Source: Brienomyrus brachyistius
Taxonomy: Eukaryota; Chordata; Actinopteri; Osteoglossiformes; Mormyridae
Reading direction: 5' to 3'
Assembly: GCF_023856365.1 (NCBI RefSeq)
Contig: NC_064538.1
Coordinates: forward strand, 15,742,435-15,806,434
Length of the DNA stretch: 64,000 nucleotides
Part shown: positions 36,011 to 48,739 of the stretch, one piece after another
Numbering within the stretch: the stretch's first letter is position 1
Layout of the letters: every line of letters starts with the position of its first letter
Made by a program: the position numbers and the translations under genes
Notes under the pieces: model-generated
Databases searched by the model: none
The model's input: only the letters and a program-made list of their open reading frames with translations
What the model was told of the DNA's origin: nothing

Positions 36011-36950
36011 TCCTTGCTGTTTAGTCTTGATTTTGGAACGAAAATGGAACGAGTATATTATTAATTAACTTTGTAATGGCGTTGTTGACAGCTGTTGTAC
36101 ATGCCTTGCCACCGGTGCATTCCGCCATGTTAGTACCTGGGGGCCTTGCACAGCAGTCTAGTTCTCCCCGGGTCCATGTCATGGGGACTGAGCTTTGAGA
36201 GACAAGATGAGACCCGGCCAACTTCCTGCTAGACGACTAGAATCACAAGCTGCATCCTGATATATTATTTCAGACAAGACCTTTATGCCAGTGTAGCCAA
36301 CCTTGGAAGAGTCCTATTCTCTGTGCAGCTCTTCTATCAAGATTGGGTCCAGATAACAGCAATGCTCAGTGGGAGGAGATCCATCTGTAAGGCCAGGGGC
36401 GTGACTTTCCTCAGAACTGTGTTATTTTTCTGTCTGATCGCAGGATCCTCATTGCTGAGGACCCAAGTGACTGGACCAGGCTAAGGGGAAGCTCACGTAA
36501 CACCTGGCTGCGGCAGTTGGATGGCCAGTTCTGGAGTGTGGGACTGGACCGTGTGTCTGCCTGGGGGATCGCTGGCCGGGATCCCGAGGAGTTTTGCTAT
36601 GTGCATGCTCCCCAACCTGACCTGACCTGCTCTTTGTGGCTACATGGGACAGCAAGTGTTACTTCTAAGGTTAACTAATTTTTATGCATAGTGTATTCAA
36701 AATTGCTGAATCACATAAGGAATTATTTATATTTCATCATTGTAGAACATGGGAAGAAACTATTATAATCCATAATCTACTGTAATCTCATTTAAAGGTG
36801 CCAGGAGTCAACCAGCATATGATGAAGAGGAACTTTTATATTTTCTAGCAGGGGCCTGTTTTTAGATTGAACTGAGCCCTCCGTGAATTTTTCACAAATG
36901 GCTTTTGACCAAACCTGAGAGATGTGAATCAAAGTGTCACAGTAAGCTTG

Positions 36951-37180
36951 TGTCATGCCCCGATCGTGCTGATCCTATTGCATGCCACGTCCCCTCATCT
37001 ACCCCGTGTGGAATCCTCGTGTTATCAGTTGTTTCTAGCTGTGTCATTAGTCCAGTGTATTTAAGTGCATTCTTGTTAGTCTTTCCCCAGTCTGGTCATC
37101 AGTGTTTCTGAGAGTGTCGATCCCGAATACACCCTGTGTTCGCCTGACTTCTCCGAGTCCTGTGTCTGCTTCCCCACGTT
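36951..37180 (+). mobile_element. Partial LTR related to the 12635 solo LTR
   Basis: It starts TGTCATGCCCCGATCGTGCT and continues GCCACGTCCCCTCATCTACC, like the 5' part of the 12635 LTR (TGTCATGCCCTGCTCG..., GCCACGCCCCCTGCC) on its own sense strand. It has GTATTTAAG as a possible TATA region and then CTTTCCCCAGTCTGGTC. The 3' end is lost or diverged and no internal region follows. Confidence 0.5.
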
Positions 37181-37184
37181 AAGC

Positions 37185-38600
37185 CATGGCAGCTTGTTTA
37201 AATCATCTGGTGGGAAGAGAAGGTAACACAAGGGCTCTCTCTGTACTTCTGGCTTTTGTTTTGGCCGTTTCTGTTCCTGCTCACACATGTGCTGTGGTGG
37301 CAAACAGGCCCCACATGTACACAGCCCTGTTTGAATCAGGCTGCACCATGCCGGCTGCTCATCTTCATCGCACTTGTGAATTATGGTTATTATTTTTATA
37401 TACACAAAAAGAGATATCAGTCACAGGCCTGGGTGACCGTGGCATATGAGGCATAGAGATTCTTCCTGCCTGCCTTTAATTATCATAAAAGATCAAATAA
37501 CTGATGAGTGAATGAAAATTATTTTACCCTGCCCCCCACTTCCAGGTCATCAGCTTGTGAGTGAAAAGTACCGCATTTGAGTGGAATTATTCAGTATTGA
37601 TGCAGGTGCTAGGTGAACGTCCATCTATCTCGTGGTCAAGGGCCTATCGGACTGCTTGGAAGCCTATGGTAAAGACCAGGTGAGTGCAGTACACAGGGGA
37701 AGGCTGACATCACACCCTGCAAAGGTGACACTTGCGCATCTGTGCTCAAATGTCACCTTATAGACTACTTCATGGTCACAGCTTTTTCAGGTCAGGTTTT
37801 ATTGCACCTGACCTGATATCTCATTTTCATGCCTGGGAAGGAACGTAAATAATTTTTTGGGCTATTTTGTTGGTCCTTTAACGGTACACGTTGCCACACT
37901 GTGGTTTTGTCTGAGGCGACATTCTCCTTACTTATTCTGATGTGTGAGAGAAGGGCTGTGGCAGATATTCCTTGGACATGAGACCAGAACCAGTACTCCG
38001 AGTGAGACAGCAGCCCAACTTAGTCCATTATACTCTGACTTGGAAGGGAAACTCTAGCTGTCTGATTTATTGCACTCAGTAATAAATGGACGCTGCCAGT
38101 GGGACTGCTGATCCATGACAAACAGTTCTCTCCATCATACAGGATGGCACGCAGTCCACAGAGTTTTACTGACATATCCTACGAGGTACAGCAATGATGT
38201 GCACTGCAGAGCAGATGGCTGTGTAATTTGCGCAACTGCACTTGGAATAAAGACAACATTTGGCAGTCAACAGCTGCAGAACAGAGCATGAGAAAGGGGT
38301 AGGAGAGGAAACATCAGCCCTTCGAGAAACATTGGTCTTCACACAGACCACCTCTCTGTCTCCCACAATGGACAGCTGGCACTCATAATTACAACTTGAC
38401 ACTAGAGGGCGTATAATTTTGTCTGATTAGAACAAAAGCTGACACAACTGAAATCCTGTTTACCCAAAGGTGAAAGTGAAAATGTTTAACAGGGCAGAGC
38501 AGATATATTAACAGGGACTAGATAATAATTAATAGGTCACTAAGAACAAGCTGTTAGGTTCACCATATGAGCCATGAGGGTGTTTTCTATATATAGAACC
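37185..38600. other. Gene-free spacer
   Basis: No exon or repeat is recognised. Open frames at 37076-37449 on both strands have no domain match. Confidence 0.4.
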
Positions 38601-38608
38601 ATAAAGTT

Positions 38609-38931
38609 TCCATCCATCCATTTTTGGTGCCTGCTTGTCCTATTCAGGACTGCAGGGAGTCTGGAGCCTATCCTGGAGGCTACAGGTACAAGGCAGGGAA
38701 AAACCCAGGATGGGCACCAACCCATCACAGGGCACACTCACACACCATTCATATACAGGGGTAACTTAGAACTCCAATTAATCTCTGCATGTTTTTGGAC
38801 TGTGGGGGGAAACCCCAGACTGATATGGGGTGAACATGCAAACTCCACACACGGAGCCATGTTGGAGATTCAAACCCTGGTCCCAGAGGTGTACAGCAAG
38901 AGGGCTAACTACCACACAACCGTGCCTCCCT
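38609..38931 (-). mobile_element. Diverged full-length SINE copy
   Basis: On the minus strand the order is GGGAGGCACGGTTGTGTGGT, a box-B-like GGGTTTGAATCTCC, GCATGTTCACCCCATATC, CAGTCCAAAAACATGCAGAG, GATGGGTTGGTGCCCATCCT and a short GGATGGA tail. This is the same layout as the copy at 35286, with many substitutions. Confidence 0.75.
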
Positions 38932-39164
38932 CAATTATATTTTTTCCCCCTACATTTGATTTCCTGTATGTTCTCATTTTTCAATATTCCGCATTTTGAA
39001 TATTCTGAAGATTCTGAAGAGGCTCTCACGGAATTTTGGCCTGTGCAGGATTTCTACTGTCAAGTGGTTCTTATGAGCATGAAACACTCATTTCAGGTCA
39101 CCTCTCAGTGAGGTTTAGGTATGAACTGTTGAATAAAGCTAGTTTGATTTTCTACAGTTTTAAT

Positions 39165-39455
39165 ACAGACTTGATATTGTGCTTTGGATCATTGTCGACC
39201 TGCATGATGTAGCTGGTCTTCAGCTCCAGTTCACCAATGTATGGTCTTGCACCAAGTTACAGTTCTTTACTGAAAGCAAGTCATCCACATCCTAGTGCAG
39301 AAAAGCATCCACAGCTCTTGACACTACAATCACCTTACCTTGCCATTGGCATGAGCTTCTTACTGTGGAATACACTACACTGTTTGGTTTAAATGTTCCA
39401 CTTTTAACATCCATCCATTGACTATAGTTTCAGAACTTCCAAGGTTCATATAAAG
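39165..39455 (-). pseudogene. Degraded Tc1/mariner-type transposase fragment
   Basis: The + strand text TTTGGATCATTGTCGACCTG, ATGAGCTTCTTACTGTGGAA and CACTGTTTGGTTTAAATG follows the antisense of a common fish Tc1/mariner-type transposase gene, in the right order, with many lesions. No frame is open. Confidence 0.5.
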
Positions 39456-39794
39456 ATTATGACGCAAACATTTTTACTGAGCAGTGCTAGCCCACATCAT
39501 TTGTCTACTTGCTATGATTATTAACCCAGAAAAAAGTGTGAAAACTGTAAATGCTAGTGCGAATATTTAAAATCTGAACCAACGCAATATTTAAAAATTC
39601 AGAATTATATATAAAGTACAAATGCGGGTAATGATTTTTTAGTGTTTGTCTCCACCTGGCGGTTAAAAATTGCGATAGACAGTTACTCAAATGCATAATA
39701 AACACCTTTTACATTTTTTATTTATTTGCATTTAATATTTTTAATCTACAAAAAAAATATGGCAATAATTTTTTTTTTTTGCTTGATTATATCG

Positions 39795-39902
39795 GATACA
39801 CACACACGTCGGGTAAACATATCTTTATGTGGGGAAAAAACGGGTATTCATCACGTTGTGGGTAAGGTATACCCGCTCACGCACACACACACATACACAC
39901 CC
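39795..39902 (+). repeat. Short copy of the GGGGACC/CA-run dispersed repeat
   Basis: CA-rich ends enclose TATCTTTATGTGGGGAAAAA and GGGTATTCATCACGTTGTGG. The second resembles GTGATGAATACCCG near 17090 in reverse. The copy is much shortened. Confidence 0.4.
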
Positions 39903-40249
39903 GGGTAATATGCTATCTTTTTTGCTGGTGTATGCACGAACCTACAATTCCCACAAGGTAATTTAGTGGCTGTTGTAAACGTTCCTCTGGCCGTAGTTCC
40001 ACGATTTATATGTAGGCCTAGTCATTAATATGTATTGTCCTTCAATGTAATAATGAAGAACATTACTATGTCGTTTTTTATGTAACGTGGTTTATCATCT
40101 GATTAAGATTCAAATTAGTTTAAGCGTGTACATAAAGTCTGATTTAATTTACAATGATGGAAAGACAAAATGACTGAAGCGGAACTAAGAAGCGAATCGT
40201 CGTTTCCCTTTAGGAGCGGGGGACCGTTTTTGCGATAACCATTTCCAAG

Positions 40250-43200
40250 ATGGCGGACCAAGAGGAAGCTGTGAGGGAATTTGTTGCGGTGACTGATGTA
40301 GATGAAGAGAGGGCCCGCTTCTTTTTAGAGTCTGCAGGCTGGGATTTGCAGGTACGGCATTTAATGTGCGAGAGAATAATAGGACACTCAATGCTCGAAG
40401 ACGTTGTTTGGGTGCCGGGAAAATACAATTGACTGTATCCTGCTTTATTTTGCTTTGTAACTCGCTAATGTTATCTGTCATTGTTGCAGCACTGGAGTGT
40501 TTGATATCTTCGGTTAAACGTTATAGATATTCTACTTGTTTTATTTTCATAAACATTAACGATTGTAGTTTACCTCTGTATCACTGATGACTAAAGTGCA
40601 AGTCACAGGTATGCCGATTAAAAATAGGTAACTATTTCAATCGTCACTAGTTATGCGGGAAATGAAACTGACAATAAGCCAAGCATGCCGTTTAACGCGT
40701 TTAATATATGTATCAATCAACAAAATATATTAAACTAACTACAAGGACCAGATAAATAAAAGTTGCATTATTCTTGTGTAGCAACAGTAGTTCGACTAGC
40801 CAGTTATTCAAATGAATAAGTTTACTGACAATGAGAAATGGCAGCAACGGTAAATGACAAGGGCAAGCACGGTATGGATACAGTTTTAAGGACAGTCACT
40901 CATGTTTTACATTACAGTTTTTAAAAACTTTATACGATCAAAGTATGCTCCTTATCGGCGTATTAGTCCTTTAGACTAATAAGTCGTCGTATATACGATT
41001 GATAAATTTTAATAATAATGACAATAATGCTGCTGATGATAATTTTGCATCCTTGTATTGTGAAGCGCTGCCGTTTAAGACTGTTGTGCGTGTGTCTTTA
41101 ATTTTTCTGTGCTATGTACGGCGGTTTGTTTACCACATGAAAATGCTTTTATTTTCCCTATCATATAACTGTTAATTTTATCTCACAACCTGATCATCTT
41201 AACGGCACGTCTGAGGACTTTCGGGGTGCTGATTGCATCTCTGTCCCCCTTTTAGCTTGCTTTGGGCAGTTTTTATGAGGATGGTGCTGAGGATGACATT
41301 GTAACCTTACCGCAGCCAGATGGGGGATCTGTTTCTCGTTCTGCAGGACCAAGGTTCACCCTCTGCTTACACTGTTTGTCTTTAAAATAAGGACTTGTAT
41401 GTCCATCAGTACAAATTGTAGTAGAAAATACTTCTGCTGCTAACTGCATGTACAGTGGTTTGGTTATTATGTTTGCAGGTTATTGGAATAGCATTATACT
41501 TTACCAGTATTTGTTGCTGGTAAGTTTCATCACACCCCTCACCCCTTGTCAGTGAACACAGAGTAACCTCCTTCAGAGATCTGATGCACACAGAGGAAGA
41601 GGAGAGTGATGAAGAGGAAGGACAGAGGTGAGCCACAACAAAATGAATACTAGTGTTTGTCTCTCCCTGACCTCGACTGTGTTTCCATTTCTTCAGTTTG
41701 GTCTCTATACCTTAAGCTAACAATGCTTTAAATATTTTTTTTCTCTACTGGCAAGGGAGGAAAATCAGATAAAACTGGCCACATGATTGTGACTGTGCTA
41801 CTACACACACACAATTTAAAGCATCCCATTGTGCATTTCCATGTTTTTTTCATTGGGAAAAAAAACGCAGAAACAGAAAAGTGGAACAGTGACATCAGCT
41901 TGCTTCAGAACTGTTCTATTCCTGTAATGACTCCACATTTTAAGCGCTCATCTGGCTTCCTGCCCCCTAGATGGCTTCTTAGTTTACATTTGTCTTGCTC
42001 ACTGCGCAGAGTCCATGTATTCGTATCTTTCTGGAGACTCTCCTTTAATTTCTACGGGCATAACCTTAATTCCAGCTCTGACGGCCTTCACCCCCACCCA
42101 GCCCTAACCTTACCCATAAGTAACCAAACAAAATATAATACTTTCAGCATTTTAGGTTTTTTGTAATAATTACAAAAATACACACATTCACCTGGCCACT
42201 TATTAGGGTTATTATAGCTGATATTCTTTGACAAATGTTTTGACTGGATACAGCAGGGGTTGCCAAACTTTTTTACCTGGGGACCCAAAAGGGGTCATCT
42301 GTCTATGACCCAAACCCAAAGTACCATTACATAACCGTTACATGTTAACGGTATGAAAAGATAAAAACACAAACAACCAAAACTTGAACAAACAATACTT
42401 ACAATACAAACAATATTTATTCTTCAGTATTTTCTTTTTAAAAATTGGATTTTATTTCATAATTTCTATTGCTCTTGATAATTGACAATTAATGTGCCGC
42501 TTTACAACCCCCTACTTCATCTTTCAGAAAACAAAACAGACAATGGAACATCTGACATAACAATGAAAATACAATTTAATTCATGACTTTGACAGCATCA
42601 AACAATATTAACGTTGTGCAAGTTTCTTCACCTCCCATCCCACCCCTGCTAAAAGCTGAACTCTCCAACTGTGTTTTTATCTGCCATTGACATTATCAGT
42701 AAGACACACTGACATATACAGTTAATGTACCCTTAACACTAACTTAACCCCGAACTTCATCAAAGCATTGTCTCTTGAAGTTCTCCTCATTTAAATGGAA
42801 AACCTCTTTTGCCCCAGCTTGTCCTTAAGCTGAGGGTGCTTTGTTTGATGCAAAAATTAGATGTTGATCTAATTTGTTCATTTTAAAACTCTCTTTACTT
42901 AGTACCTCTCGGCACAGAATACATTGAGGATGTTACTCCTCACTTCGTAAGATTTTTAGTGAAACCAACTGAAATAAATTCATCTTTATATTTACATTTG
43001 GATGACAACTAAACACTAGCTATTCTGACTGTTTACACACACTGAATTAAAATGAGGACTAGAAACAGACCACTCTGATTGTATAGAAAGTATCCAATAT
43101 GATGTTTGAACATGACAATGACATTGTGACCGATCATTGACGTGTTGACAGGTTAATGTGTTGGTTAATGGACGTGTGGAAAGACCCACCAATTATATTT

Positions 43201-46200
43201 TTTATGGTCAATCAGTAAATCCCATAGTTTTCTATGAATTTCAAATTCCTGAGATACAGTAATGCTGTTGTCTGTAGAAACACCTTTGGGGTCTGAGCTC
43301 TGTCACCATCTACCTTAAGGTTCTACGCAGGAGGCTCGGAGCGCAGCGGCCAGCAGATTGTGGGTCCCCCCAGGAAGCGGAGCCCCAACGAGGTGGTGGA
43401 GGAGCTGTTTAAGGGAGCTAAGGAGCATGGTGCTGTGCCGGTGGACCGCCCTGGCCGGGGCCCCGGGGAGTCCAGCAGGGCACAGGTTCGAGGGCCGTTA
43501 TCGTACTAACTTTGTGGACTGACTTAATTCAGTTTAAACACCCATTTGCTGTTGATCTCAGTAGGCTCCTTGTTAAGTTGGTACTACAGTGATGTCAGAC
43601 CATTGGGCTCACATGGCCTCAGGCGGGATGTTGAGTGCCATGTTCTGACTGTGTAGACCCTGAAGGAGTAGGTCAGCATCTTCACCATGATCACTCTTTC
43701 TTGTACTCCTCTGGCTAACTGGCATACAGGCCTTTGTTGGGGGTGGCTATCGGCTGGGGACGGCGCCCGAGGAGCAGTCTGCTTATGTGGCTGGAGAGAG
43801 ACGGCCCTCTGACAGCACACAGGACGTGAGACTTTTTCCTTTACATAAAAACATAAGAAATTTACAAACGAGAGGAGGCCATTCGGCCCATCAAGCTAGT
43901 TTGAGGAGAACTTAACTAATAGCTCAGAGTTGTTAAAATCTCATCTAGCTTTCATTTAAAGGAACCCAGGGTTTTAGCTTGTGCTACACTAGCAGGAAGA
44001 CTATTCCATACTCTAACTACACGCTGTGTAAAGAAGTGCTTCCTCAGATTCATTTTAAAATGTTCTCCTGCTAATTTCCACTTATGGCCACGAGTTCTAG
44101 TATTTAAATTAATATTGAAATAACCATTTGGCTGAACAGCATCCAGACCTGTTAGAATCTTGTATACCTGCATCATGTCCCCCCTTAGTCTCTTTTGCTC
44201 AAGGCTAAACAGATTCAGCTCAGCTAACCGCTCCTCATAAGACATACCTCTAAGACCAGGAATCATTCTTGTAGCCCTACGTTGCACCCTTTCCAAGGCA
44301 GCAATGTCCTTCTTAGGGTATGATGACCAAACCTGCACACAATATTCTAGGTGGGGGTCTTCCCAAGGAATTGTATAATCGTACCATCACCTCCCTTGAC
44401 TTAAATTCATCACACTAAGAGATGTAACCCAACATCCTATTGGTCTTTTTTATTGCTTCCCCGCACTGATGAGAGTGGGACACGGAAGCATCAACATACA
44501 CACCGAGGTCCTTCTCATAATCGGCTACCTTTATTTCAGTGGAACCCATAAAATATCTGTACTTTATCTTTATCCTCCATGCATGGATTACCTTATATTT
44601 ATCTATGCTAAATTTCATCTCCCAGGTATCAGCCCAGTCGCTAATTAAATCCAGATCCCATTGTAGCCTCTCTACTGCTAGATCAGTATCTGCTACTCCA
44701 CCCACCTTGGTGTCGTCTGCAAATTTAACCAGTTTAATGTATGTATTGGTGTCAATATCATTAATGTAAATTAGGAACGATAGTGGTCATAAAATTGAAC
44801 CCTGCAGTTCCCCACTATGAACGCAGGCCCACTGTGACATTGTGCTTTTGATTCCTTGTGGACTCTTAGTTGTAGTTTCTTTCAGGTTTATGTTTTCTGT
44901 TCTTGCAGAACATAAAACCTGTGTAAGCACAAGTCTTTTGTCAGACGTTTCTACTTTGAGGGGTGACATCGCGCAGTGGATAGGACTGCTGCCTCATACC
45001 TCTAGGACCAGGGTTGGAGTCTCTGCCTTGGCTCCTTGTGTGTGGAATTTCCCTGATTTTCCCGTGTTATGTTGGGGTTCCCCCTGGGTGCTCTGGTTTC
45101 CCAGCACAGTCTAAAAACATGCTGAGATAAATTTGAGTTGCCAGATTTCCCATAGGTTTGCATGTGTGAGTGAATGGTGTGTGAGTGCGCCCTGCGATGG
45201 GTGGGAATAGGCTCCAGACCCCTTGCGTTCCTGCATAGGGCAAGCAGTTATAAATGATGGATGGATGGGTTCCTGTTTTGAAGAAATTCACATTGTGTCT
45301 GCCCTTTAGATATAATAGGTGAAGTTTGTTTCTTCACTTTCTAGAGTTTGAAATATTCCTTTGAAATATTTCATGGAGTTTTTCAGGATCACGGTTAAAG
45401 CACTAGATACTGGACTGCTGTTTTCATACATACTGTAGGTGGCACAGATGCTCAGTGAGCATCAAGTTTGCCTCGCAGCACCAGCATAGAAGGGTTTGGA
45501 TCTGACTTCTTCCAGTGTCCTTGTCCCCCTAGGGCTCTGACTGGGATAAGCACTTGGAGACTAGATGGATGTTTTCTCTTGGAGGTCAGGGAGGGTAATG
45601 TAATTCAGTTCAATTTTATTTATATAGCGTTTTTAACAACAGTCATTGTCACAAAGCACTTTACATATACCCCCCCCCCGAACCCCCACCAAGCAAGGCT
45701 GAGGCGACAGTGGCAAGGAAAAACCCCCTCTAGCAGGAAGAAACCTTGAGAGGAATGTAGACTCGGAAGGGGACCCCATCCGACCAGGGAGCATGAAACT
45801 GCATTTACATTGACATTAATTTCAGTCTATATAGTTTTAAAAGTTCCAATTGGTTTCATGTAATTATCTCCAAGGAGTCCAGGTGACGGTTCAAGCGGTG
45901 CAGTGTCAGCTCAGGATCAGCTCGGAAATGAGAAGAGGGAGAAGCGTTATTGTCCTACACCTAACCTAAGTACTAAAGTAACTATGGCAGCCTGGCTAAA
46001 GGAGAGACCTGCACAGACATGAGGGTTTCAGGGGTTTTAGCGTCAAGCCAACTACCGTCAACATTTTAAGTGATCGGCGAGACTGTCAGGGCTACAGCAA
46101 CAATCCCCCCCTTTCACCTTTAATCTCAAAATGTGGATCTGTGTCTGGATGCAGGTGCATGTGGTGCTAAAGCTGTGGAAAACTGGGTTCAGCCTGGATG

Positions 46201-47620
46201 AAGGGGAACTCAGGAACTACTCCGATCCCAGCAACGCTCTCTTTCTGGAATCCATTCGCAGGGGGTGAGGCTGTAGCTCTGGAGAGGACTGCAGTTTTTT
46301 TTTTTTTCTTCAGCTCTTTACTTTCATAGGCCTAGTGGCAAGTGTGTAGCTCTCTGACCAGCCTGGAGGACACATGGTGCTGTCCAGGAGAGCATGTCCC
46401 TGCAAATGTAATAAAACTAGTTAGGACTGACCACTGGCAACATGCAGACGCCCCGATAGACTGCATGTTTTACTTCCTGCTTTTAGGGAGATTCCTCTTG
46501 AGCTGAGGCAGCGGTCCAGGGGTGGCCAGGTCAATTTGGATATGGAGGACCACAGAGATGAGGACTTCTTCAAGCCCAAGGTAGCCTTCAAGGCCTTTGC
46601 AGGTGAAGGCCAGAAACTGGGCAGGTGAGTGGGCAACTTTGTACTCTGATTTGTGTTTATGTACTCCAAAGCTTTCCTTTTAATATGTATTTTAAGGAAA
46701 ATAATTCTTAGTAACCCAACAGTTGCAGAGGACAGTGTTGCTCTGTCATTCTTATGCATGAATTTGTAAATAAAATGTATGACATAATGCATCTTGTAGA
46801 GCAATAGTAATAAAGTACAAGTAAACGTGCTAACAGACTTGGAAAAAATTATTCCAAAGAACCAGAAACGGCAGGCAGGGGGTGTAATGAGTCTCACGTT
46901 GGTTTCCTCCTGTTCCTTGGGCCCAGTGCGACCCCTGAGCTGGTGTCAGCCCCTGCAGCACTGGGCGGGCAGCGGGACCAGGAGGTTACGGAGGCCGAGG
47001 CCAGCGCCTCCGTAGCACTCGACTCTGCTCAGCCAGTGACCAGCATTCAGATCCGGCTGGCTGATGGAGGCCGGCTGGTACAGAAGTTCAACCACACACA
47101 CAGGTGAGCTCTGCCCAGCCAGCCCACCCTCCCACCCACCTGCATGCTTGCCTTGCCTTCCGCTGCTGTTCTGATCACCTCAACCGACTCCCCCTCCCCC
47201 TCCCTGGCTGTGTGCTGTGACCTAAACCCTTATGCTTTATTACATTGGCTAACTACCTTCCAAAACAGGAAATGGATCATATTAATCAAGTTTGCCATGC
47301 ATCTCTCTCCCTCTTTATACCTCCCTGCCTCCCTCCATCTCTTTTTTTTTTTTCCCTTTCACTTTCTCCCTCTCAATCTCCCTCCCTACCCCTCTTTCTC
47401 CCTATCTATCACTCTCCTACCTCCATCCATACTGCACCTGTCCCTTGCCGCTCCCAGGGTGTCCGACGTGCGCCAGTTTGTGGTGGGGGCGCGTCCGGCT
47501 ATGGCAGCGCGGGAGTTTGTTCTCATGACTACCTTCCCCAACAAGGAGCTCATGGACGAAAGCCAGACGCTGCGAGAGGCCAACCTGCTGAACGCTGTCA
47601 TCGTACAAAGGTTGAAGTGA
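40250..47620 (+). CDS. nsfl1c: NSFL1C (p47), adaptor of the p97/VCP ATPase
   Basis: Nine coding exons join in frame to 374 codons: 40250-40351, 41256-41353, 41553-41627, 43320-43485, 43730-43825, 46155-46264, 46487-46624, 46927-47103 and 47458-47620. All have AG/GT borders. Human p47 has 370 residues and matches throughout. Residues 1-46 form the UBA-like ubiquitin-binding domain ([20 protein letters not shown]). Exon 3 encodes an acidic run ([10 protein letters not shown]). [10 protein letters not shown] in exon 4 contains the serine phosphorylated by CDK1 in mammals. Exons 6-7 encode the SEP domain (about 179-244) and the last about 75 residues the UBX domain, whose TTFPNKEL loop docks on the p97 N domain. 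p47 directs p97 to membrane fusion, such as Golgi and ER reassembly after mitosis. The 2.3-kb fifth intron has taken up a LINE and a SINE without touching an exon. The start is set by homology and length; ATGG lies in AAGATGGCGG, a good Kozak site. Confidence 0.96.
42010..42184 (-). repeat. Copy of the GGGGACC dispersed repeat in nsfl1c intron 3
   Basis: CCCACCCAGCCCTAACCTTA, CCCATAAGTAACCAAACAAA and a short ACACACA end match the 5795 copy in the same orientation. It lies wholly within the intron between 41627 and 43320. Confidence 0.5.
42250..42320. mobile_element. Possible hAT transposon end
   Basis: CAGCAGGGGTTGCCAAACTT followed by GGGGACCCAAAAGGGGTCAT resembles hAT-type terminal sequence (CAGnGGTTnnCAAACT). 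No partner end or transposase was recognised in the rest of the intron. Confidence 0.35.
43845..44835 (-). pseudogene. 5'-truncated Rex1/CR1-like LINE with reverse transcriptase part
   Basis: On the minus strand, two open stretches encode the end of a LINE reverse transcriptase. 44705-44415 is preceded by [10 protein letters not shown] (FADD at 44712-44723), and 44338-43952 contains [36 protein letters not shown] and WNSLP. Between them the frame breaks. The 3' end (GATGGGCCGAATGGCCTCC) falls at about 43850. The endonuclease half is absent, as in a typical 5' truncation. The copy lies antisense in nsfl1c intron 5, and its 3' end is shared with the fragment at 54920-55112. Confidence 0.8.
44957..45270 (+). 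mobile_element. Full-length SINE copy in nsfl1c intron 5
   Basis: Head AGGGGTGACATCGCGCAGTG, box B GGTTGGAGTCT (one mismatch), body with TCTGGTTTCCCAGCACAGTC, AAAAACATGCTGAGATAAAT, GCCCTGCGATGGGTGGG and a GGAT tail. It starts about 120 bases beyond the antisense LINE, so the intron carries two adjacent insertions. Confidence 0.8.
45594..45800. repeat. Dispersed teleost repeat (unclassified)
   Basis: TTTTATTTATATAGCGTTTT, TCACAAAGCACTTTACATAT, GGCAAGGAAAAACCCCCTCT and AGCAGGAAGAAACCTTGAGA is a string found widely in teleost DNA. The class is unsettled to my knowledge. A C run (45670-45678) interrupts it. Confidence 0.6.
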
Positions 47621-47805
47621 CCCGGGCGCCACGCACGGACTGGAGCTTTTATAGTTTTTGTTTAGTGACATGTTTTCCCTCCGGAAGTGTCTGACCTCCA
47701 CATCAGGGAGCAGCAGTGCTGTCCGTTACTGGCCTCCAGTGGTGAGGAGGAGGGTGAGAAAGGAAGCTGGGTTTGATTTAACAAACTTCTCTACAGTAAT
47801 AAGGG

Positions 47806-47811
47806 AATAAA
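47806..47811 (+). terminator. nsfl1c: nsfl1c poly(A) signal
   Basis: AATAAA lies 186 bases past the stop codon, giving a 3' UTR of about 210 bases. No earlier AATAAA is present after the stop. Confidence 0.75.
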
Positions 47812-48439
47812 ATCATTTTTAAGAAAATAATGCCCTGACTTCAAGGCTTATTCTGCAGTTTTCCATAATTTTTGCTGTTCTGTGACTGATAACTTGTTGC
47901 CCCCCACACACTAATACTGTCACTGAAGTGCGATATCCAGCACAGACCAATTGCAGATGATCCCCCACTCCACAGGAAGTGGAGGTTTATCTTCTTAAAT
48001 CTGCTGCAAACATGCGATCAAATTAATCTTTTAGAAGAATTGTCTGTCCTCAGATGTGGGCTGAAAAAAATTCCACATGATGGATGAGCAGTGTTTTCCC
48101 CCTAAAAAGCAGTACCCTCAGAGCACCTTGAAATGTTAGTTTATAGTAACATGGTTTACATTGAAGAAGATTTACATAAGTGCATCTATAACTTTGGATC
48201 TGTAATCTTACTCACTGTGTTACTATTTGAGGTTGTGTATGAACTGGAAACCGATTAAAACCTGACTTTGTCTGATGTTCTGAGTTTTGAATTCCTTCAC
48301 TCTCCTGTGTGACTGAAGTTAGTTGCATGACTCACGTTTCAGCGTTCTTTCCAAATGATACGTGTGCTGCAGTGCACAAGGCTGTTTGCCATTTAATGTC
48401 CATTGTGTCACTGTACTTCTCAACCTCCCATTACGCTCG

Positions 48440-48735
48440 TGCCTTGCTAATGGGCAAAGTTGCTAGCACTGTTGTCTCGCCCAGTTTTGTGGGTTTAAAT
48501 TCTGCCTCCGCTCTGTCTACGTAGTTTGCATGTTGTGCTGCTTTCTTTTGGGTGCTCCGGTTTAGGTGAACAGCCTCTATTTTGCCTGTAGTGTATGATT
48601 TTGTGTGTGCCCTTTCGATGGACTGACATTCTGCCTTGGATGTACCCTGCTTTGTCCCGTATGTGACCCTGGACGGGCTCCAGGCCTCCGTGTCCTTGTA
48701 CTGGATAAGCCGCACAAGAGATGGATTGATGGTCA
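48440..48735 (+). repeat. Diverged SINE copy
   Basis: GTTGCTAGCACTGTTGTCTC, GGGTTTAAATTCTGCCTCCG (decayed box B), TTTGCATGTTGTGCTG, GGGTGCTCCGGTTTAGG, ATGGACTGACATTCTGCC and GGATAAGCCGCACAAGAGAT give the family layout in order, with heavy divergence. Confidence 0.6.
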
Positions 48736-48739
48736 TGTT

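Noticed and set aside
47144..47694. Extended open frames running from nsfl1c intron 8 into exon 9
   Set aside because: The upstream part is a pyrimidine-rich intron; the conserved UBX sequence starts exactly at the AG acceptor at 47456-47457.
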